Shown here: one piece after another, positions 1 to 8,610 of the stretch
How positions within the stretch are numbered: the stretch's first letter is position 1
How the letters are laid out: every line of letters starts with the position of its first letter
Assembly (NCBI GenBank): GCA_038182865.1
Contig: CP116226.1
Span: 2,170,001-2,234,000 of the forward strand
Length of the DNA: 64,000 bases
Source of the DNA: Microbacterium enclense
GTDB lineage: Bacteria > Actinomycetota > Actinomycetes > Actinomycetales > Microbacteriaceae
Direction: 5' to 3'
Made by a program: the position numbers and the translations under genes
The notes under the pieces: model-generated
What the model saw: the letters and a program-made list of their open reading frames with translations, nothing else
What the model was told of the DNA's origin: nothing
Database searches by the model: none

Positions 1-1976
1 GGGGAGCGGCCGTCGCGCTTCGCGTGCACGTAGTCCTCGCGCATGCGGGAGACGAGGAACACCTGATAGTCCATCGCGAGGCCGAAGAGCACGCCCATCA
101 CGACGATCGGCATGAAGCTGATGATGGGACCGACCTTCGCCACGTGCAGGGCATCGGCGAACCACCCCCACTCGAACACGGCGGCGACGACGCCGAACGA
201 GGCGGCGACGGACAGCAGGTACCCGCCCGCCGCGGTCAGGGGCACCCAGATCGAGCGGAACACGATCATCAGCAGCACCAGCGAGAGCCCCACGACGAAG
301 ATGCCGAACGGCAGAAGCGCGGCCCCCAGCTGGTCGGAGATGTCGATCGTCACGGCGGTGTACCCGGTGACGAGGAGGTGCACGCCGAACTCGTCGTACA
401 GGCGCTGCTCCTGCGAGCGCAGCTCCCGGACGAGGTCGGCGGTGCGCGGGTCGTCCGGTGCCGTCTCGGGGACGATCTGCACGATGCCGGTGTCGGCGGT
501 CTCGTTGGGCGTCGCGAGCGCCACCTCGGCGACGCCGGGGATCTTCGCGATCTCGTCGCCGATGTTCTGCATGAGCGTGAGCGGGTCGTTGGAGGTGACG
601 ATCGTCCCGGTCATGATGAGCGGGCCGTTGGCGCCCGGCCCGAAGTACTCGTCGGTGAGCTCGTAGGCGACGCGTGCCTCGTCGCCCTCGGGGAGCTGCC
701 CGGCGTTCGGCAGGGTCAAGGCGAGCGACGCGGCGGGGATCGCGGTGACTCCGAGGAGACCGATCACGGCGACGGTGGTGACGACCGGATGCCGGGTCAC
801 CAGGCCCACCCACCGCTTCGCCGGTCCGTTGCGCTCGGCGCGTGCCGCGGCGGCCGCGGCCTTCTCTTCGCGCTCGGCGGTGGCTCGGGCGACCTCGATC
901 GCGGTGTCGTCCGCGGAGGCCCCGCGGGCCCGCTTCTTCGGCCGCTTGTAGCCCCAGCCGACCACGCGGTGCCCGGCGAACCCGAGGAACGCGGGGGTCA
1001 GCGTGAGCCCGACGCACACGGCGATCGCGACGGCGACCGAGGCGGCGATCCCCATGGTCGTGAGGAACGGGATGTTCGCGAAGCTCAGGCCGATCAGGGC
1101 GATGAGCACGGTGATCCCCGCGAAGACGACCGCGGAACCGGCGGTGCCGACGGCGCGGGCGGTCGACTCCTCCGGGTCCATCCCCGCGCGGGTCTGGTCC
1201 TGATGTCGGGACACGATGAACAGCGCGTAGTCGATGCCGACGGCCAGGCCCAGCATCACCGCCAGGAGAGGAGTGGTGGAGGAGACGGTCGCGAACCCGG
1301 TGGCGATGAAGATCAGGGCCACCGAGAGGCCGACGCCGAGGATCGCGGTGGCCAGCGGCATCCCGGCCACGAGGAACGAACGGAAGGTCACCATCAGCAC
1401 GAGCGCCGCGATGAGGACGCCGAGGGCCTCGGTGAGGGTCGCGCCGGGGACGTCGGTGGCGAACAGCTGGCCGCCGAGAACGGCCTGCGAGCCGGCGGGG
1501 AGGGCGGAGCCGAGGGCCGCGGCCTGCTCGCGGAGGCCGTCTTCGGTGGCATCCGGAACCGCGGTGGACTCGCCCGCGAACTGGATGCGCACGATCGCGG
1601 CCCGATCGTCGTCGGAGATGCCGCCGGAGATGCGCGTGTCGTAGGGGTCGGTGACGGCCTCGACGAAGTCGAGCCCGCCGATGTCGGTGCTCGTCTTCTG
1701 GATGGCGTCCTGGTAGGCCTGATCGCGCACGCTCGCACCGTCTGCCGCGACGACGATGATCTCGGCGCTGGCTCCGCTGACCTGGGGGAAGGTGCGCTCG
1801 AGCATCTCCAGGCCCGCCTGCGATTCGGTGCCGGGAATGGTGAAGGTGTTGTCGGTGCCCTTCGCCAGGAGCGCGACGCCTCCGCCCGCGAGCACGAGGA
1901 TGAGCAGCCAGGCGCTCAGGACCCGCCAGGGGTGACGGAACGACCAGCGACCCAGGGTGTACAAAAAGGTGGACAC
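1..1976 (-). CDS. MMPL/RND-family membrane transporter, 3' end beyond window
   Basis: A long minus-strand frame runs off the left edge, so the C-terminus is missing. I read it by reverse complement from a GTG at 1976 (protein begins VSTFLYTLGRWSFRHPW). It has one N-terminal membrane helix, a large extracytoplasmic domain, then a helix bundle with the motif GLAVGIDYALFIVSRHQDQ, a cytosolic Lys/Ala/Glu-rich loop, a second domain, and a second copy of the bundle with GLAMDYQVFLVSRMRED near the edge. The duplicated DYxxFxxSR motifs are typical of MMPL proteins, proton-driven exporters of lipids or hydrophobic drugs. The divergent TetR gene and the palindromes between them suggest local repression. 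Substrate unknown. Confidence 0.93.
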   Translation of the reverse strand, partial: MSTFLYTLGRWSFRHPWRVLSAWLLILVLAGGGVALLAKGTDNTFTIPGTESQAGLEMLERTFPQVSGASAEIIVVAADGASVRDQAYQDAIQKTSTDIGGLDFVEAVTDPYDTRISGGISDDDRAAIVRIQFAGESTAVPDATEDGLREQAAALGSALPAGSQAVLGGQLFATDVPGATLTEALGVLIAALVLMVTFRSFLVAGMPLATAILGVGLSVALIFIATGFATVSSTTPLLAVMLGLAVGIDYALFIVSRHQDQTRAGMDPEESTARAVGTAGSAVVFAGITVLIALIGLSFANIPFLTTMGIAASVAVAIAVCVGLTLTPAFLGFAGHRVVGWGYKRPKKRARGASADDTAIEVARATAEREEKAAAAAARAERNGPAKRWVGLVTRHPVVTTVAVIGLLGVTAIPAASLALTLPNAGQLPEGDEARVAYELTDEYFGPGANGPLIMTGTIVTSNDPLTLMQNIGDEIAKIPGVAEVALATPNETADTGIVQIVPETAPDDPRTADLVRELRSQEQRLYDEFGVHLLVTGYTAVTIDISDQLGAALLPFGIFVVGLSLVLLMIVFRSIWVPLTAAGGYLLSVAASFGVVAAVFEWGWFADALHVAKVGPIISFMPIVVMGVLFGLAMDYQVFLVSRMREDYVHAKRDGRS

Positions 1977-2004
1977 GGTGCGGCTCCCACGATCGGCGGA
2001 CAGT

Positions 2005-2022
2005 CGATACAGCGCCGTATCG
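2005..2022. promoter_or_regulatory. Operator-like palindrome 1 in the MMPL/TetR divergent promoter
   Basis: CGATACAGCGCCGTATCG has perfect 6-bp outer arms around a GC-rich centre. It lies between the divergent exporter and TetR genes, where TetR-family operators usually sit. Binding is inferred. Confidence 0.55.
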
Positions 2023-2038
2023 GATACAACAATGTATC
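2023..2038. promoter_or_regulatory. Operator-like palindrome 2 in the MMPL/TetR divergent promoter
   Basis: GATACA-ACAA-TGTATC is a perfect inverted repeat with the same GATAC half-site as the palindrome immediately before it. The two centres are 17 bp apart, consistent with two TetR dimers binding side by side. Confidence 0.55.
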
Positions 2039-2094
2039 GTAATCGGAAGAAGCGGACTCGAACCTGAGTCTCGCGTGTGAGCAGGAGGACGCGG

Positions 2095-2721
2095 ATGACC
2101 GATACGGCACCGGCGCCGTCGCGTCGACGAGAGGCCACCCGCACGCGCCTCCTGGATGCCGCGACGGAGATGTTCGCGGAAGTCGGTATCGACGCCGCAT
2201 CCGTCGAGGCCATCTGCGAACGCGCGGGGTTCACGCGCGGGGCGTTCTATTCGAACTTCGCCTCCAAGGAGGAGCTGTTCCTCGCGCTGTGCGCGCGATC
2301 GGCCGAGACCACGATCGCGGCGGTCCGTGACCGGGTGGCCTCGATCGAGGATCGGGGGCTCCACGGCTCCGGCGACGTGAAGAACCTCGTCCAGGAGGTG
2401 CTGGAGGCCGCCGGCGACGATCGGCTCGACGTGCTCCTCGGAGCCGAGACGCGCCTGCAGGCCCTGCGCAATCCCGAGTTCGCCAAGGAGTACCTCGCCC
2501 TGAACCAGGGCCTGGGCGAGAGCGTCACGCAGCTCGTGGGCGACATCGCGGCCGCGCGTGGGCTCTCGCTGCGCATCCCGGTCGAGGTGGCGACCGATCT
2601 GCTTCTCTCGGTCTGGATCTCCTCCTCGGAGACGGCACTGCTCACCTCGTCGAGTCCGGACGCGGCCCGCTCGGAGCTGGCCGAGCGGCTCGCTCAGATC
2701 GTGGGGCTCATCCTCGAGTGA
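2095..2721 (+). CDS. TetR/AcrR family transcriptional regulator
   Basis: 208 residues. The ATG at 2095 is chosen over the in-frame GTG at 2077 because AGGAGG (2083-2088) sits 6 bases ahead of it. The N-terminal helix-turn-helix is clear: TRTRLLDAATEMFAEVGIDA followed by VEAICERAGFTRGAFYSNFASKEELF, the canonical TetR DNA-recognition segment. The C-terminal ligand-binding domain is about 150 residues and gives no ligand clue. It is divergent from the MMPL exporter, so it most likely represses the exporter and itself through the two GATAC palindromes. Its last 14 bases overlap the convergent menC gene. Confidence 0.93.
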   Translation: MTDTAPAPSRRREATRTRLLDAATEMFAEVGIDAASVEAICERAGFTRGAFYSNFASKEELFLALCARSAETTIAAVRDRVASIEDRGLHGSGDVKNLVQEVLEAAGDDRLDVLLGAETRLQALRNPEFAKEYLALNQGLGESVTQLVGDIAAARGLSLRIPVEVATDLLLSVWISSSETALLTSSSPDAARSELAERLAQIVGLILE

Positions 2722-3709
2722 GCTCGAGGGCGGCGTAGCAGCGCCGCAGCCGATCGAGCCACCACTCACGGCGATCGTCGGGGGCCGCCACGCGGTCCAG
2801 GTCAGCGTTCGACGGTCGGGGGCGCTCGAGCGACAACGCTCCCTCGCGGGCGAGGAGCGGCGACGTCACGACGTCGGCGGTGAAGAGTGACGCCGTCCCG
2901 AGTCCGCAGTCGTACTCGAGGTCGGGCAGAGCGGCGGCCAGTGCGGCGCCCATCGACAGGCCGATCGAGGTGTCCAGGGCGCTCGAGACCACCGCGGGCA
3001 GACCTGCCTCGGCGACCAGCGCCAGCGCCGCGTGCACCCCGCCCAGCGGCTGCGCCTTGACGACGAGCAGGTCGGCTGCTCCGGATCGCGCCACGCGCAG
3101 GGGGTCGCTCGCCTTGCGGACGCTCTCGTCGGCGGCGATCGGGATGCCGAGGTACGCGATGCGCTCCCGCAGCTGGGCGAGCTCGTCGACCTCGGTGCAG
3201 GGCTGCTCGACGTACTCGAGGTCGAACGCGGCGAGGGCGTGCACGGCCCGCTCGGCTTCGTCGACGTTCCACGCGCCGTTCGCGTCGATGCGAACCCGCC
3301 CCTCGGGGCCCATCTCCTCCCGGACGGCCCGCACGCGCGCGATGTCGTCGTCGAGCACCTGCCCCGCTTCGGCGACCTTCACCTTCACCGTCCGGCATCC
3401 GTCGTACCGGGCGAGGATCCGGGGAACCTCGGATGCCGCGACGGCGGGCATCGTAGCGTTGACGGGGATCGTGCGGCGCAACGCGGTCGGCGCGGGGGAC
3501 CAGCCGAAGTCCAGGGCGCCGGCGAGCCACGTCGCCGCCTCGGCGTCGGAGTACTCGACGAAGGGCGAGAACTCCGTCCACCCCTCGGGACCCTCGAACA
3601 CCACCGCCTCGCGCGTTTCGAGGCCACGGAAGCGCGCGGCGAGAGGGAGGGCCACCACCCGCGCCGTGTCGACGATGTCAGAGAGCGGGGGGAGGGGCGC
3701 GGTGCTCAT
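2708..3709 (-). CDS. menC: o-Succinylbenzoate synthase (enolase superfamily)
   Basis: 333 residues. It dehydrates SHCHC to o-succinylbenzoate in menaquinone synthesis. The enolase-superfamily active site is complete: VKVK at 108-111 with the two catalytic lysine positions, DANGAW with the metal-binding Asp142, VEQP with Glu168, ADES with Asp194/Glu195, and VKAQPLGG with Lys218. Length and motifs match actinobacterial MenC. It overlaps the 3' end of the TetR gene tail-to-tail. menB, menE, menA and menD lie just to the right but on the opposite strand, so it has its own promoter near 3710-3756. Confidence 0.95.
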   Translation of the reverse strand: MSTAPLPPLSDIVDTARVVALPLAARFRGLETREAVVFEGPEGWTEFSPFVEYSDAEAATWLAGALDFGWSPAPTALRRTIPVNATMPAVAASEVPRILARYDGCRTVKVKVAEAGQVLDDDIARVRAVREEMGPEGRVRIDANGAWNVDEAERAVHALAAFDLEYVEQPCTEVDELAQLRERIAYLGIPIAADESVRKASDPLRVARSGAADLLVVKAQPLGGVHAALALVAEAGLPAVVSSALDTSIGLSMGAALAAALPDLEYDCGLGTASLFTADVVTSPLLAREGALSLERPRPSNADLDRVAAPDDRREWWLDRLRRCYAALELTRG

Positions 3710-3756
3710 CCCCCCATCCTGGCCCCGGTGCCGACGACCGGGAATAGGCTGACGCC

Positions 3757-4554
3757 ATGCTCTTCGACACTCCGGTCCGCCTCGGCGTCCAGATCCAGCC
3801 GCAGCACGTCCAGTACTCCGACATCCGCGACGCCGTCTTCCGCCTGGAAGAGATGGGCGTCGACGTCCTCTTTAACTGGGACCACTTCTTCCCGCTCTAC
3901 GGCGACCCCGACGGTGAGCACTTCGAAGCGTGGACCATGTTGGCCGCGTGGGCCGAGCAGACCGAGCGCGTCGAGTTCGGTGCGCTGGTCAACTGCAACA
4001 GCTACCGCAACGCCGACCTGCAGGCCGACATGGCCCGCACGATCGACCACATCAGCAAGAAGGGCGGCGACACCGGCCGCTTCATCTTCGGCACCGGCTC
4101 CGGCTGGTTCGAGCGCGACTACGACGAGTACGGCTACGCCTTCGGTACGGCAGGTTCGCGCCTGAATGCCCTGGCGACCGACCTCGACCGCATCGTCGCG
4201 CGGTGGGGCAAGCTCAACCCCGCGCCGACCCGCCACATCCCCGTGATGATCGGCGGAAAGGGCGAGCAGAAGACCCTCCGCATCGTGGCGAAGCACGCCG
4301 ACATCTGGCACAGCTTCGTCACGCCCGACGAGCTGCCGCACAAGCTCGGCGTGATCGAGAAATGGGCCGAGACCGAGGGGCGCGACCTGTCGGGTCTCGT
4401 CGTCTCGAACGAGCTGAAAGACCGCGACGAGTCCGACGCCGACGCCCTCTTCGATGCCGGGACGCGCCTGTTCACGCTCGGCTTCTCGGGCCCGGAGTGG
4501 GACTACTCCCTCATCGAGCGCTGGCTCACGTGGCGCGACGGAAAGAACGCCTGA
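3757..4554 (+). CDS. LLM-class flavin/F420-dependent oxidoreductase
   Basis: 265 residues. It belongs to the luciferase-like monooxygenase superfamily: an N-terminal barrel strand (VRLGVQIQPQHVQYSDI), NWDHFFPLYGDPDG, the segment FIFGTGSGWFERDYDEYGY, and IPVMIGGKGEQKTLRIVAKHADIW, which is the usual cofactor/phosphate-binding region. Many actinobacterial members use F420 rather than FMN, and the sequence alone does not settle which. The reaction and substrate are unknown. It is divergent from menC and followed by a long inverted repeat before menB, so it is probably transcribed alone. Confidence 0.88.
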   Translation: MLFDTPVRLGVQIQPQHVQYSDIRDAVFRLEEMGVDVLFNWDHFFPLYGDPDGEHFEAWTMLAAWAEQTERVEFGALVNCNSYRNADLQADMARTIDHISKKGGDTGRFIFGTGSGWFERDYDEYGYAFGTAGSRLNALATDLDRIVARWGKLNPAPTRHIPVMIGGKGEQKTLRIVAKHADIWHSFVTPDELPHKLGVIEKWAETEGRDLSGLVVSNELKDRDESDADALFDAGTRLFTLGFSGPEWDYSLIERWLTWRDGKNA

Positions 4555-4560
4555 GCGTCT

Positions 4561-4616
4561 CGCGCCCATAAACACGATTCGCTCGCAGACGCGTGCTCCC
4601 CGTGTTTATGGGCGCG
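4561..4616. terminator. 16-bp perfect inverted repeat after the LLM gene
   Basis: Arms CGCGCCCATAAACACG (4561-4576) and CGTGTTTATGGGCGCG (4601-4616) are perfectly complementary with a 24-base loop. The repeat begins 6 bases after the LLM stop codon. There is no T-run after it, so it may be a terminator or a dispersed palindromic element. Confidence 0.55.
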
Positions 4617-4702
4617 GATCGCGTTTATGCGTGAGGCCGTTGGCTCGTGCCCCTCGCGTGACGCCCGGCTTTTCCCCTCACCACCGGTCGTAGGCTGGAA
4701 CG

Positions 4703-5605
4703 GTGACCGTTTCCGAGCTCTTCGACCCCGCCGAGTGGGCGCTGGCGCCCGGCGCCGAGCGATACACCGACATCACCGCGCACGTCAGCACCGACGGCCG
4801 GATCGCCAGGATCGCGTTCGACCGCCCCGAGGTGCGCAACGCCTTCCGCCCGCACACGGTCGACGAGCTGTACACCGCTCTCGACATCGCGCGGCAGGAC
4901 CACCGCATCGGGGTGGTGCTGCTGACCGGCAACGGCCCGAGCCCCAAGGACGGCGGGTGGGCGTTCTGCTCGGGCGGGGACCAGCGCATCCGCGGCCGTG
5001 ACGGGTACAAGTACTCCCACGAGGAGCACACCGTGCACGACCCCGGTCGCGCCGGGCGCCTGCACATCCTCGAGGTGCAGCGGCTCATCCGCTTCATGCC
5101 GAAGGTCGTCATCGCCGTCGTGCCCGGGTGGGCCGCGGGGGGAGGGCACTCGCTCAACGTCGTGTGCGACCTGTCCATCGCGAGCCGCGAGCATGGCCGG
5201 TTCAAGCAGACGGATGCCGATGTCGGCTCGTTCGACGCCGGTTACGGCTCCGCCTACTTCGCGCGGCAGATCGGGCAGAAGTTCGCCCGCGAGATCTTCT
5301 TCCTCGCTGAGGAGTACTCCGCCGAGCGCGCATACGAGCTCGGGGCGGTGAACCGTGTCGTCCCGCACGTCGACCTCGAGCGCGAGGCGATCGCGATGGC
5401 GCGGACGATCCTCACCAAGTCGCCCACCGCGATCCGGATGCTCAAGTTCGCGTTCAACGCGGTCGACGACGGACTCGTCGGTCAGCAGGTGTTCGCCGGG
5501 GAGGCCACGCGCCTGGCCTACGGGACGGACGAGGCGGCCGAGGGGCGCGACTCGTTCCTCGAGAAGCGCGACCCCGACTGGTCCGACGTCCCGTGGCACT
5601 ACTGA
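4703..5605 (+). CDS. menB: 1,4-Dihydroxy-2-naphthoyl-CoA synthase
   Basis: 300 residues, GTG start. Crotonase-fold enzyme that closes the naphthoate ring of menaquinone. Visible family features are RIAFDRPEVRNAFRPHTVDEL, the oxyanion-hole segment FCSGGDQRIRGRDGYKY typical of MenB, PGWAAGGGHSLNVVCDLSIAS, the TDADVGSFDAGYGSAYFARQIG segment with the catalytic Asp region, and the C-terminal FLEKRDPDWSDVPWHY that is nearly invariant in MenB. The stop is 16 bases before the menE start, so menB-menE-menA look like one operon. Confidence 0.97.
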   Translation: MTVSELFDPAEWALAPGAERYTDITAHVSTDGRIARIAFDRPEVRNAFRPHTVDELYTALDIARQDHRIGVVLLTGNGPSPKDGGWAFCSGGDQRIRGRDGYKYSHEEHTVHDPGRAGRLHILEVQRLIRFMPKVVIAVVPGWAAGGGHSLNVVCDLSIASREHGRFKQTDADVGSFDAGYGSAYFARQIGQKFAREIFFLAEEYSAERAYELGAVNRVVPHVDLEREAIAMARTILTKSPTAIRMLKFAFNAVDDGLVGQQVFAGEATRLAYGTDEAAEGRDSFLEKRDPDWSDVPWHY

Positions 5606-5621
5606 GCGGGAGATCCGGAGC

Positions 5622-6776
5622 GTGAGGCTCGAGGCTCCGGCATCCGGTGACCCGCGCGACGTGCTGCGGGCATTGCGCGCGGCGGTGCTCGGTGCGGGAC
5701 CCGCGGTCGCCCTCGGCGACGCGCCGGGCCTTCCCGCCGAGGTGCCGGGAGGAACGGCCGCGGTCGTCACCACGTCGGGATCGACGGGCGTGCCCAAGTC
5801 GGTCGCGCTCAGCCGCAACGCGCTCATCGCGAGCGCCTACGCGACGGCCGCCCGCATCGGCGAGGGCGCGTGGCTGCTCGCCGTCCCCGCGACGTACGTC
5901 GCCGGCGTCCAGGTGCTCGTGCGCGCGCTCCTCGCCGATCGCGAACCTGCGGTGCTCTCCGGGCCTTTCCGTCCCGAACCCTTCTCTGCGGCCGCCCTCG
6001 GCATGGCCTCGCACGACAAGGGCGCGCGTGTGCCGACGTACACGTCCCTGGTGCCCGCGCAGCTGCAGAGACTCCTGGATGCCGCCGACACCGACCCCGC
6101 TGTCGCGCAGGCGCTGCGCTCGTTCGAGGCGATCCTGATCGGCGGCCAGGCGCTCGCGCCGACGGTCCGCGAGCGCGCGGAGGCCGCCGGGGCGCGGGTC
6201 GTCCGCACGTACGGCTCGACCGAGACCAGCGGCGGCTGCGTCTACGACGGGGTGCCGCTCGACGGTGTCGCGGTCGACATCGTCGGGGGAGAGGTGCGTC
6301 TGTCGGGCCCGACCCTCGCCGACGGGTACGTGGGCGATCCCGATCGCTCGGCCGCGTCGTTCCCCGTCGATGACGACGGCACGCGGTGGTACCGCACCGG
6401 CGACGGCGGCGAGGTCGAGAACGGCGTCCTGCGCGTGACCGGACGTCTCGACAACGTCATCGTGTCAGGCGGCGTGAACGTCTCGCTCGACCGGGTCGAG
6501 GCGGCGGTGCGTGGCATCCGGGGTCTGGAGTCGGCCGTGGTCGTGGCGATTCCGGATGCCGACTGGGGGCAGGGATCTGCCGTGATCGTTCCAGGTCTCA
6601 CTCCCGACGCCCCCGACGACGTGCTCTCGAAGGTGCGAGCGGTGGTCGGCGAGATCGTCGGGACCGTGGCCCGACCGGCGCGCGTGATCGCGGTCGACGA
6701 GCTGCCGACACTGTCGTCGGGCAAGCCCGACCGGGCCGCGCTGGCGCGGCGCTTCGGCGGGGCGGGCTTAGGATGA
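5622..6776 (+). CDS. menE: o-Succinylbenzoate-CoA ligase
   Basis: 384 residues from the GTG at 5622, with GGGAG a short distance upstream; longer in-frame extensions run inside menB and are not real. Adenylate-forming enzyme that activates o-succinylbenzoate with ATP and CoA. Motifs in order are VTTSGSTGVPKSVALS (phosphate-binding loop), YGSTETSGG, WYRTGDGGEV, GRLDNVIVSGGVNVS and the C-terminal LSSGKPDR with the catalytic lysine. It is about 100 residues shorter at the N-terminus than typical acyl-CoA ligases, as usual for actinobacterial MenE. menA starts 6 bases downstream. Confidence 0.95.
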   Translation: MRLEAPASGDPRDVLRALRAAVLGAGPAVALGDAPGLPAEVPGGTAAVVTTSGSTGVPKSVALSRNALIASAYATAARIGEGAWLLAVPATYVAGVQVLVRALLADREPAVLSGPFRPEPFSAAALGMASHDKGARVPTYTSLVPAQLQRLLDAADTDPAVAQALRSFEAILIGGQALAPTVRERAEAAGARVVRTYGSTETSGGCVYDGVPLDGVAVDIVGGEVRLSGPTLADGYVGDPDRSAASFPVDDDGTRWYRTGDGGEVENGVLRVTGRLDNVIVSGGVNVSLDRVEAAVRGIRGLESAVVVAIPDADWGQGSAVIVPGLTPDAPDDVLSKVRAVVGEIVGTVARPARVIAVDELPTLSSGKPDRAALARRFGGAGLG

Positions 6777-6782
6777 CCCTCC

Positions 6783-7754
6783 GTGGCAGCACAGTCTCGT
6801 AAGCGTTCGCGTCCGGCCCCGAAGCGTCGTCCCCACGGCAATCCGCAGAGGCAGAAGAGCACAGCCCCGCAGGCCGTGGCCCCGGCCACCGCGCGCGACT
6901 GGATCGCCGCGGCGCGGCTGCGGACCCTGCCTCTCGCGATCACCCCGGTGCTCATCGGTACGGGAGCGGCGACCCTCGTCGACGATCAGCTCCATTGGGT
7001 GATCGCGCTGGCGTGTCTCGCCGTGGCATTCGCGCTGCAGATCGGCGTCAACTTCGCCAACGACTACAGCGACGGCATCCGCGGCACCGACGACGTCCGC
7101 GTGGGCCCGGGGCGTCTGACCGGCGGGCGCAAGGCGGAGCCGCGGACGGTGCTGATCGTCGCGCTCGCGTTCTTCGCTCTGGCCGCGCTCGTGGGCCTCG
7201 CGCTCGTCGTGCGGACGGGCCAGTGGTGGTTGCTCGCGGTCGGTGCGGTCTGCATCATCGCGGCCTGGTTCTACACCGGCGGCAAGCGCCCGTACGGCTA
7301 CAACGCGATGGGCGAGCTCTTCGTCTTCGTGTTCTTCGGTCTCGTCGCCACCCTCGGCACGACGTGGGTCCAGGTGCAGGAGATCCCGCAGGAGGCATGG
7401 TTCGGAGCCGTGGCCGCGGGGCTGCTCGCGTGCGCGGTGCTGCTGGCCAACAATCTCCGCGACATCGACCAGGACCGCCTCGCCGGCAAGCGCACCCTGT
7501 CCGTCCTCATCGGACGCCGCCCGACACAGGTGCTCTTTACGCTGTTCGTGCTCGTCCCGTTCGGCATCTCCGCCTTCCTCGCCCTGGTGTACCCGGTCGC
7601 GTGGCTGACGTTGCTCGGTCTGCTCGGAGCGCTCTCCGCGGTGCTGATCGTGTGGACCGCGCGGACGCCGCGCGAGCTCATCACCGCGCTGCAGGTGACG
7701 AGCTTCACCTCGGTCGGCTACGGCGCCCTGCTGTTCTGGGCCTTCGTGGCCTGA
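6783..7754 (+). CDS. menA: 1,4-Dihydroxy-2-naphthoate polyprenyltransferase
   Basis: 323 residues, GTG start. Integral membrane UbiA-family prenyltransferase that attaches the isoprenoid tail to DHNA to form demethylmenaquinone. The first Asp-rich motif is NFANDYSDGIRGTDD and the second is NNLRDIDQDRLAGKRTL, both required for Mg-diphosphate binding, with eight or so hydrophobic segments between and after. The first 35 residues are unusually basic (Arg/Lys/Pro), a cytosolic extension. It ends 3 bases before the convergent DUF4229 gene. Confidence 0.95.
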   Translation: MAAQSRKRSRPAPKRRPHGNPQRQKSTAPQAVAPATARDWIAAARLRTLPLAITPVLIGTGAATLVDDQLHWVIALACLAVAFALQIGVNFANDYSDGIRGTDDVRVGPGRLTGGRKAEPRTVLIVALAFFALAALVGLALVVRTGQWWLLAVGAVCIIAAWFYTGGKRPYGYNAMGELFVFVFFGLVATLGTTWVQVQEIPQEAWFGAVAAGLLACAVLLANNLRDIDQDRLAGKRTLSVLIGRRPTQVLFTLFVLVPFGISAFLALVYPVAWLTLLGLLGALSAVLIVWTARTPRELITALQVTSFTSVGYGALLFWAFVA

Positions 7755-7757
7755 GCG

Positions 7758-8123
7758 TCAGCGGCCCGGAGAGTCCTCGGACCGATCCGCCTCGGCGGGA
7801 GCGTCAGCGGTCGGCTCGGACGCGGGAGCTTCCTCGCGCGCAGAGGCCTCGACGACCGCGTCCTCCGCGTCGGCGTCGGCTTCGGCCGCCGTTCGGCGAC
7901 CCGCGGTCACGCGAGAGGCGCGGCGCTCCGCGAGACCTCCGGTGACCTGATCGAGCGGGCGACGAAGGAACAGCAGCGAGAGGCTGAGCCCGATGAGGGC
8001 GGCGAAGATCGCGGCGAGCCACGGCAGTTCCTGGAAGACCGGGAACAGCAACAGGATGCCGAGAGGCACGAGGAACGCGAGCAGACGCAGGGCCGTGAAG
8101 ACCAGGGCGGACCGGGCACGCAT
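7758..8123 (-). CDS. DUF4229 family small membrane protein
   Basis: 121 residues with two hydrophobic segments near the N-terminus (FTALRLLAFLVPLGILLLFPVF and AAIFAALIGLSLSLLFL) and the short conserved cytosolic piece RRPLDQVTGGLAERRA, followed by a disordered acidic Ala/Glu/Asp tail. The pattern matches DUF4229, commonly found beside menaquinone genes in actinobacteria. Function is unknown; the context suggests a link to respiratory-chain or menaquinone assembly. Convergent with menA. Confidence 0.82.
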   Translation of the reverse strand: MRARSALVFTALRLLAFLVPLGILLLFPVFQELPWLAAIFAALIGLSLSLLFLRRPLDQVTGGLAERRASRVTAGRRTAAEADADAEDAVVEASAREEAPASEPTADAPAEADRSEDSPGR

Positions 8124-8197
8124 CGTCCTAGTCTACGGCGGCGGAACGACCCCCCGGCGCCCGGCCGGTGTCCAGCCGACACACGTAGGATTGGGTC

Positions 8198-8608
8198 ATG
8201 GCACGGCTGCTGTTGATACTGGCGCTCGTGGCGACCGCCTTCTGGGTCTACACGATCGTCGACTGCGCGGTCCAGCCGGCCGGACGCCATCGCGGCGTCA
8301 GCAAGCCCGCGTGGATGGTCATCGTGATCCTCCTTCCGGTGCTCGGCGGCATCCTGTGGTTCCTCATCGGCCGCGGTCGCGCCAACGGCCCCGTCACCCG
8401 GCGAGCTCCCGACGACGACCCCGAGTTCCTCGGCCGCCTGTCGCCCGCGGCGCGCGCCGATCAGGACGAGCGCATCCGTCGCCTCGAAGAAGAGCTCGCG
8501 CAGCTGGACTCCGAGGCCGACGATCCGCGCGATCCTCGCCCCGAGCCGCCCGCCGGCGATGACCCGGGCGATGATGACACCCGCGGGCAGCGCGGCGCCG
8601 TCAGCTGA
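8198..8608 (+). CDS. PLDc_N domain small membrane protein
   Basis: 136 residues. Two transmembrane helices flank a short loop (LLLILALVATAFWVYTIVDC, then KPAWMVIVILLPVLGGILWFLIGRGR), the layout of the phospholipase-D N-terminal (PLDc_N) domain found alone in many actinobacteria. The cytosolic tail is acidic and contains a short predicted coiled coil (DERIRRLEEELAQLDSEA). No enzyme domain is attached. It ends 2 bases before menD, so it is probably co-transcribed with it. Function unknown. Confidence 0.82.
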   Translation: MARLLLILALVATAFWVYTIVDCAVQPAGRHRGVSKPAWMVIVILLPVLGGILWFLIGRGRANGPVTRRAPDDDPEFLGRLSPAARADQDERIRRLEEELAQLDSEADDPRDPRPEPPAGDDPGDDDTRGQRGAVS

Positions 8609-8610
8609 CC

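Noticed and set aside
24..2042. Long plus-strand open frame rich in His, Asp, Gly and Arg at the left edge
   Set aside because: It is the antisense shadow of the MMPL exporter; composition is that of a GC-rich reverse frame and has no domain.
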